Origin: Bacteroidetes bacterium UBA4416
Lineage (GTDB): Bacteria; Bacteroidota; Bacteroidia; B-17B0; Aurantibacillaceae
DNA length: 29,271 nt
Assembly: GCA_002390745.1 (NCBI GenBank)
Contig: DGQK01000013.1
Span: forward strand, 1 to 29,271
Direction: 5' to 3'
Shown: positions 25,241-29,271 of the stretch, one piece after another
Layout of the letters: the number at the start of each line of letters is the position of its first letter
How positions within the stretch are numbered: position 1 is the stretch's first letter
Position numbers and translations under genes: made by a program
Notes under the pieces: generated by a model
What the model saw: the letters and a program-made list of their open reading frames with translations, nothing else
Told to the model about the DNA's origin: nothing
Database searches by the model: none

Positions 25241-27151
25241 TCAGCTGTAAATAATAGTTGGCTTAATAAAAATGGTGAGCTTGTTCTCTGTCTTGCTGCG
25301 TGTCCTGTTCCCGAAAATCCATTTCAGCACAGGCACCCGTGAGATCAGCGGCAGGCCGCGGCCGGAGTTGCTCGTTGAGTTTTCTTCCAATCCTCCCAGC
25401 ATGATCATCTCTCCGTTCTTTACACGCACCAGCGACTGAAAATCGCGGTTGAGCTTGCCGGGAGGCGCGGTTTCGGAGATCCGTTCCGTAAAGGAAGATT
25501 GCGTGACGCCGATCGACATGGTGATCTGCTCATCGCCCGATACCTGCGGGTTGATGGTTATCGAAAGGTCTGCATCCAGGGATTTGTATTGCTGGCTTTG
25601 CGATACGGTTGTGTTTCCCACATTATTGATCAGGTTATTCTGCACTTCCAGGTAGTACACCGTGCTCCCTACTTTCAGTTTGGCTTCGTGACCGTTGAGT
25701 GTGGCTATCTGCGGCGTGGAGCGGATCTTCAGAGCTCCCTGCTCTTCCAGGGCTTTCAGCGTGAGGTAAAAGTTAGGCGTTACGCTGCCAAGGTTAATGA
25801 CACCAAGGCCGTTGATGCCGCTAATGAGGTTATTGATAGACGTCGCATTCAGCGACAGATCAACCTGAGGCACGATTGTTCCCGTTGTCGGGCCGGCCGG
25901 CTTCGCCCCTATCCCTGCCGAGATGCCGGTAGAGATCGTATTGCTCTTCCGCACATCGGCAATGATCACCTCAATGTGCACCAGGGGCACTACCAGGTCG
26001 ATCTGCCGGATGAAAGACTCCAGCTCGTTGATGCGTGGCTGCGAGCCGCTCACAATCAGGCCGTTCAGGTCGGCAAAGGTTTTTATGTCAACACCTTTTT
26101 TCAATTCAGCCGGAATGAAATCCAGCACTTTATCAATCGTGCGATTCTTCAGGGTGATCAGCTTACTCTGCCTCAGGCCCTCAAGGTTCCGGTCGCCGAA
26201 CAGGTAGATCTCCCCTTCCTTTTTAAAGGTAAACTCTGTGCCGTTGAACAAAAGCCTTAAGAAATCGTCGTAGCTCGCATCGTTGATTTTGAGGGTCGCA
26301 TTTCCTTTCAGCTCATTGAATAAAAAGAATTCCTTGCCCAGCTCCTTGGAAACGGCATTTACCAGGTCGATGATGGCTATGTTCTGCGCATCTACGGCCA
26401 CTAAGCCGTCCTTCACCGTTACGCTGCCGGTTTTAGCGCCCGGGGCGGTCAGCCCGAAATTCGGGTTAACTGCCGAAGCATTGCCTTTGGCATTAGGATC
26501 GGCTACCGGCACTTTCTTTTCGAAAATATAAAAATTGTCGGGGGTTACCGACACCTTCATGTCATTGGCAAAAGCCAGCTTTTCCAGCGCGCTGTTGAGC
26601 GTGGAGTTCTGTACAAAACCGCTGACTACTTTCCCCAGCAGCTCAGGCGAAAAGATGATGTTGCGACCACTTTGTTTTGTAATTTCTTTGGCAGCCGCAG
26701 CCAGGGTATCCGCCTGGAAATCAAAGCTGATCAGGCCTGCCACAGGTTCGTAGGTTACATTCAGTTTTTTGGTGGACACTGTTTTGACGGGCGTTGCCGG
26801 CGCCGTGTATTTCACAAACGACATGATAGGCCCTACAAAATTGATATCGAGGTTATAATTTTTGCAGAGGAATAAAAAGATCTCCTGGGCCGAAACCTTC
26901 GAAAAATTGTTCACGATCTTCGCATCGATCGTTGGATCCACATTCACGTTCAGGTTGTTGCTTACCCCTACAGCCCTGATAAACTCCTGGATGCTGGCTC
27001 CGTTGATGGACAAGTCTACTTTTTCGTTGAGCCCCGGAGCCGAGGTTTTGCCAAGCTCAATGAGCTTCTGCTCCAAAATGGCAAAGCGGTCCTGGGCTTT
27101 TACCACAGAGCAAAATGCGATCAGTACCAGTATGATGATTCTAGTTTTCAT
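25241..27151 (-). CDS. Secretin (GspD/PilQ family outer-membrane channel)
   Basis: This gene encodes 636 residues with a signal peptide at 1-19 and no lipobox. Three related STN-type modules lie at about 45-115, 135-212 and 248-320, each with a domain of the form I-x-F-I/D-x-A-V. A secretin N1/N2-like domain (about 328-385) starts LITLKNRTIDKVLDFIPAEL. The secretin core begins with VHIEVIIADVRKSNT at 391 and includes LKALEEQGALKIRSTPQIAT (465-484), then the gate and membrane-lip region. It ends with the signature GRGLPLISRVPVLKWIFGNR (597-616) and LTIFIKPTII. This family makes multimeric outer-membrane pores for T2SS and type IV pili. The gene overlaps the end of the ATPase gene by 11 bases and is followed by the alignment-complex genes. 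GspD and PilQ cannot be told apart from the sequence alone. Confidence 0.93.
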   Translation of the reverse strand: MKTRIIILVLIAFCSVVKAQDRFAILEQKLIELGKTSAPGLNEKVDLSINGASIQEFIRAVGVSNNLNVNVDPTIDAKIVNNFSKVSAQEIFLFLCKNYNLDINFVGPIMSFVKYTAPATPVKTVSTKKLNVTYEPVAGLISFDFQADTLAAAAKEITKQSGRNIIFSPELLGKVVSGFVQNSTLNSALEKLAFANDMKVSVTPDNFYIFEKKVPVADPNAKGNASAVNPNFGLTAPGAKTGSVTVKDGLVAVDAQNIAIIDLVNAVSKELGKEFFLFNELKGNATLKINDASYDDFLRLLFNGTEFTFKKEGEIYLFGDRNLEGLRQSKLITLKNRTIDKVLDFIPAELKKGVDIKTFADLNGLIVSGSQPRINELESFIRQIDLVVPLVHIEVIIADVRKSNTISTGISAGIGAKPAGPTTGTIVPQVDLSLNATSINNLISGINGLGVINLGSVTPNFYLTLKALEEQGALKIRSTPQIATLNGHEAKLKVGSTVYYLEVQNNLINNVGNTTVSQSQQYKSLDADLSITINPQVSGDEQITMSIGVTQSSFTERISETAPPGKLNRDFQSLVRVKNGEMIMLGGLEENSTSNSGRGLPLISRVPVLKWIFGNRTRSKTENKLTIFIKPTIIYS

Positions 27152-28571
27152 GGATCAGATAAGGGTAAATTTCTTCGAGGCTGGTATCTCCCTGTACAAA
27201 CAGGTCTAACACGTTCTCCGCTAAAGTACTTATTTTATTTAATTTGCAATACTCATTTATAGTGGCTTTCTGTTCTTTAATGGCCTCGGAAAGCTCTTTA
27301 GTAATATTGATCACCTCATACACGGCTTTCCGTCCCTTATAACCCGTAAAGTAGCATTGGTTACAGCCCACGGGCTTAAACTGCCGCTTAACGGCTGTGC
27401 CGCGAAAGGCTTTCGGCAGCTCCATCGCATCGAAGGTTTCTTCGGTTTTGCAATGCGGGCACAGGATCCGCACCAGGCGTTGCGCCACCGACAGGTTAAT
27501 GGTATTGGCCAGCAGGTACGACGGCACTCCCATATCGATGAGGCGGGAAATGGTACCCCAGGCGGAATTCGTGTGGATGGTGGAAAGCACCAAATGCCCT
27601 GTAAGCGCCGCCCTGATCGCCATCTGCGCTGTTGCCGCATCACGGATCTCGCCAAGCATGATCACGTCCGGATCCTGCCGCAGAAAGGTACGCAGGGCTT
27701 CCGAATAGGTCAGGCCGATGTCATCGTTCAGCTGCACCTGGTTCACACCATCGAGCGTATACTCGATCGGGTCCTCGATGGTCAGGATATTGGCCTTCGG
27801 CTTGTTGAGCTGCTTGAGCGTAGCGTACAGGGTCGTGGTTTTACCGGAACCCGTCGGGCCCGATATCAGGATAATGCCGTGGGTTTTCTGAATGGCTGTC
27901 TGATAGCGTTCCAGCTCTTCCGGCGTGAAGCCCAGTTTCAGGATATCGATGTGCGAGGCATCGTTGCCAAGCAAACGCAGCACGACTTTTTCGCCATGCA
28001 GCGTGGGAAGGATCGATACACGGATGTCGAGCTTGGAATTAGCAACCGTATAACGGATGCGGCCATCCTGCGGCAGGCGTTTCTCGGCAATATCGCATTT
28101 GGCGGAAATCTTGATCTTGTTGATCAGCGTCGGGTATTCAGCCTTATTCACTTTGTGGCGCTCAATGAGCTGCCCGTCCACCCGAAAGCGGATCCGGCAC
28201 TTATCATCGTATACCTCGATGTGGATATCGCTGCTTCGCAGGCTTTGCGCCTCCTTTACGAGGCTTTCCAGGAAGTTGCCGTCTTTGATGCTCAGCTGAA
28301 CAGCCGACACCTCATTCACATTCTGGTAAGCTTTGGGGTAATTAACGTTCAGGGATTTTTCGATCTCTTCGAAAGCCAGGGGCGTGAGCAGCACCTTTTT
28401 CCCTAAAATAATTTCCAGCTCGTTTTGCACCGAAGAAAGCGGCTGCTTCCCGTCGATGAATAAATACAATCCTTCCGGGCTTAGTTTTTCCGGAACGATC
28501 TTGTAGGCCCAGGCCTGCTCAATGGTGAGCAGGTGCTTCACGTCGGGTGACAAGACTGATAAGGCGTTCAT
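27141..28571 (-). CDS. GspE/PilB-family assembly ATPase
   Basis: This gene encodes 476 residues. The Walker A motif is GPTGSGKT (238-245), an Asp box lies at TIEDPIE (264-270), Walker B is VIMLGEIRD (303-311, Glu308 catalytic), and a His box follows (TGHLVLSTIHTN, His326 and His333). A zinc-binding tetracysteine is present as CPHC (371-374) and CNQC (403-406), followed by GYKGRKAVYEV, all marks of extension ATPases of T2SS and type IV pili, not of PilT retraction ATPases. The N2 domain (about 95-200) has the usual SSDIHIE and RLPQDGRI motifs. The N-terminal N1 domain is short, so the protein is smaller than typical PilB. The start overlaps the prepilin-peptidase stop by four bases (ATGA), and the end overlaps the secretin by 11. 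It powers filament assembly in the cytoplasm. Confidence 0.95.
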   Translation of the reverse strand: MNALSVLSPDVKHLLTIEQAWAYKIVPEKLSPEGLYLFIDGKQPLSSVQNELEIILGKKVLLTPLAFEEIEKSLNVNYPKAYQNVNEVSAVQLSIKDGNFLESLVKEAQSLRSSDIHIEVYDDKCRIRFRVDGQLIERHKVNKAEYPTLINKIKISAKCDIAEKRLPQDGRIRYTVANSKLDIRVSILPTLHGEKVVLRLLGNDASHIDILKLGFTPEELERYQTAIQKTHGIILISGPTGSGKTTTLYATLKQLNKPKANILTIEDPIEYTLDGVNQVQLNDDIGLTYSEALRTFLRQDPDVIMLGEIRDAATAQMAIRAALTGHLVLSTIHTNSAWGTISRLIDMGVPSYLLANTINLSVAQRLVRILCPHCKTEETFDAMELPKAFRGTAVKRQFKPVGCNQCYFTGYKGRKAVYEVINITKELSEAIKEQKATINEYCKLNKISTLAENVLDLFVQGDTSLEEIYPYLIHEN

Positions 28572-29086
28572 GGTGTTATAAAACTACACTCGATAAATTC
28601 CAGGGGAATCAGGTTCAAGATGGTCAAGGCTGCAAGATAGAAAAAAACCAGCAAACCCGCTAAGGGGATTGTTTTCAGGGCATCACTCTTTATGAACTGA
28701 AAAGCCATAAATATCAACAAAGAACTAACAAATCCCAGGCAAAAAAAGAGGATCATCCCCGGAAGGTTGAAGGTGAGGCCGATGAAGAGGAGGATGAGCA
28801 CATCGGCTTTCCCGAGCTGCTCATCAAGGATCGCAATGTTCTTTTTGTGCTTAAGCAAGAGATACGCTTTCAGCATCAGCCAGATAAATCCAAGGTAAAT
28901 CAGCGTTCCCAGCAGGTTATACAGGAGGGTTTGCAGCCCCTGGAAGAGGATGACGGAGGCAATGGCATTCAGCCCGAAGAGCAGCAGGATCCATAAGGCG
29001 ATCTGCCGTTCCCTGAGATCGTAGTAGAAGATGAGCGCAGAGCACAGGATGAGCAGACTAATACAAAGGTAAAAAAGGAAGTTCAT
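28568..29086 (-). CDS. Short A24-type prepilin peptidase-like membrane protein
   Basis: The ATG at 29086 gives 172 residues that begin directly with a membrane helix. Frames upstream to 29260 would add 58 low-quality residues, so this start is preferred. The protein has about five or six membrane helices. Asp23 in FYYDLRERQIALW fits the first catalytic aspartate site of A24 peptidases. Asp95 in the context LGKADVLI fits the second, where the classic GxGD motif is changed to GKAD. There is no N-terminal methylase domain or Cys4 zinc site, so it would be a short CpaA/TadV-like form. It lies first in the operon, translationally coupled to the ATPase gene by an ATGA overlap. If active, it would process a pilin or pseudopilin not present in this window. 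Confidence 0.72.
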   Translation of the reverse strand: MNFLFYLCISLLILCSALIFYYDLRERQIALWILLLFGLNAIASVILFQGLQTLLYNLLGTLIYLGFIWLMLKAYLLLKHKKNIAILDEQLGKADVLILLFIGLTFNLPGMILFFCLGFVSSLLIFMAFQFIKSDALKTIPLAGLLVFFYLAALTILNLIPLEFIECSFITP

Positions 29087-29271
29087 CGGAAACCTGATTT
29101 CTTTTAATATATAAATTAATGCAATAAATATATATGATTTATTTTTTATGAGATAAAGACAATTTCTACGGCTTCTGATGATGATTAATAAATCACTGAT
29201 GTAAGCGTTGCATACCTTGGTAAGAGTGCGGCTGGCGTGAACGAACGGTGTGAACTGCAATTTTTTCGGTG
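29087..29271. other. AT-rich leader upstream of the secretion-machine operon
   Basis: The half nearest the gene (29100-29160) is very AT-rich with alternating TA runs, as expected of a promoter region. The outer half is more GC-balanced. I found no correctly spaced Bacteroidota promoter boxes, tRNA or hairpin. The open frame up to 29260 has no coding character. The upstream neighbour lies outside the window. Confidence 0.4.

Noticed and set aside
27357..28406. Long plus-strand open frame opposite the ATPase gene
   Set aside because: It is antisense to a gene with clear Walker and tetracysteine motifs. Its translation is Arg/His/Gln-rich with no domain pattern, as expected of a shadow frame.
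29087..29260. N-terminal extension of the peptidase gene to 29260
   Set aside because: It adds 58 residues rich in basic and isolated hydrophobic residues before the first membrane helix, over an AT-rich stretch that looks like a leader. The ATG at 29086 fits the family better.

Overview
All supported genes lie on the minus strand and read from the right end of the window to the left. The window suggests a member of the Bacteroidota, probably Chitinophagales or Sphingobacteriales. The signs are giant secreted RHS proteins of the type common in that phylum, SprB-like beta-sandwich repeats, moderate GC, and start sites mostly without Shine-Dalgarno sequences. The genus cannot be named from the sequence alone.

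Region A (about 29086 to 21942) is a tightly packed operon for the core of a type IV filament or type II secretion-like machine. In order it encodes a short prepilin-peptidase-like membrane protein, a GspE/PilB ATPase, a GspD/PilQ secretin, a GspL-like (PilM-PilN fusion-like) protein, a PilO/GspM-like protein, a lipoprotein with three fibronectin-III-like domains, and a PilP/GspC-like protein. Genes overlap or are separated by 1 to 7 bases. No pilin or pseudopilin and no GspF/PilC platform gene is present in the window. A hairpin followed by a T-run at 21886-21908 ends this operon.

Region B (21691 to the left edge) is a second run of seven genes, spaced by 4 to 15 bases or overlapping. It encodes a small secreted beta protein, a 1660-residue secreted protein built of repeated about 244-residue modules, a Skp/OmpH-like chaperone, a lipoprotein, a 2255-residue SpvB/RHS-like secreted protein, a LolA-like periplasmic protein, and a giant RHS protein of at least 2511 residues that runs off the left edge. 

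The most attractive reading is a dedicated export pathway. A stripped-down filament/T2SS-like envelope machine sits directly upstream of three giant extracellular proteins that carry their own periplasmic helpers (Skp-like and LolA-like). The functional link is inference from gene order; the component identities rest on visible motifs. The end of the RHS giant, where an RHS core and any variable tip would lie, is outside the window. No RNA genes, insertion sequences, CRISPR arrays or attachment sites were seen.
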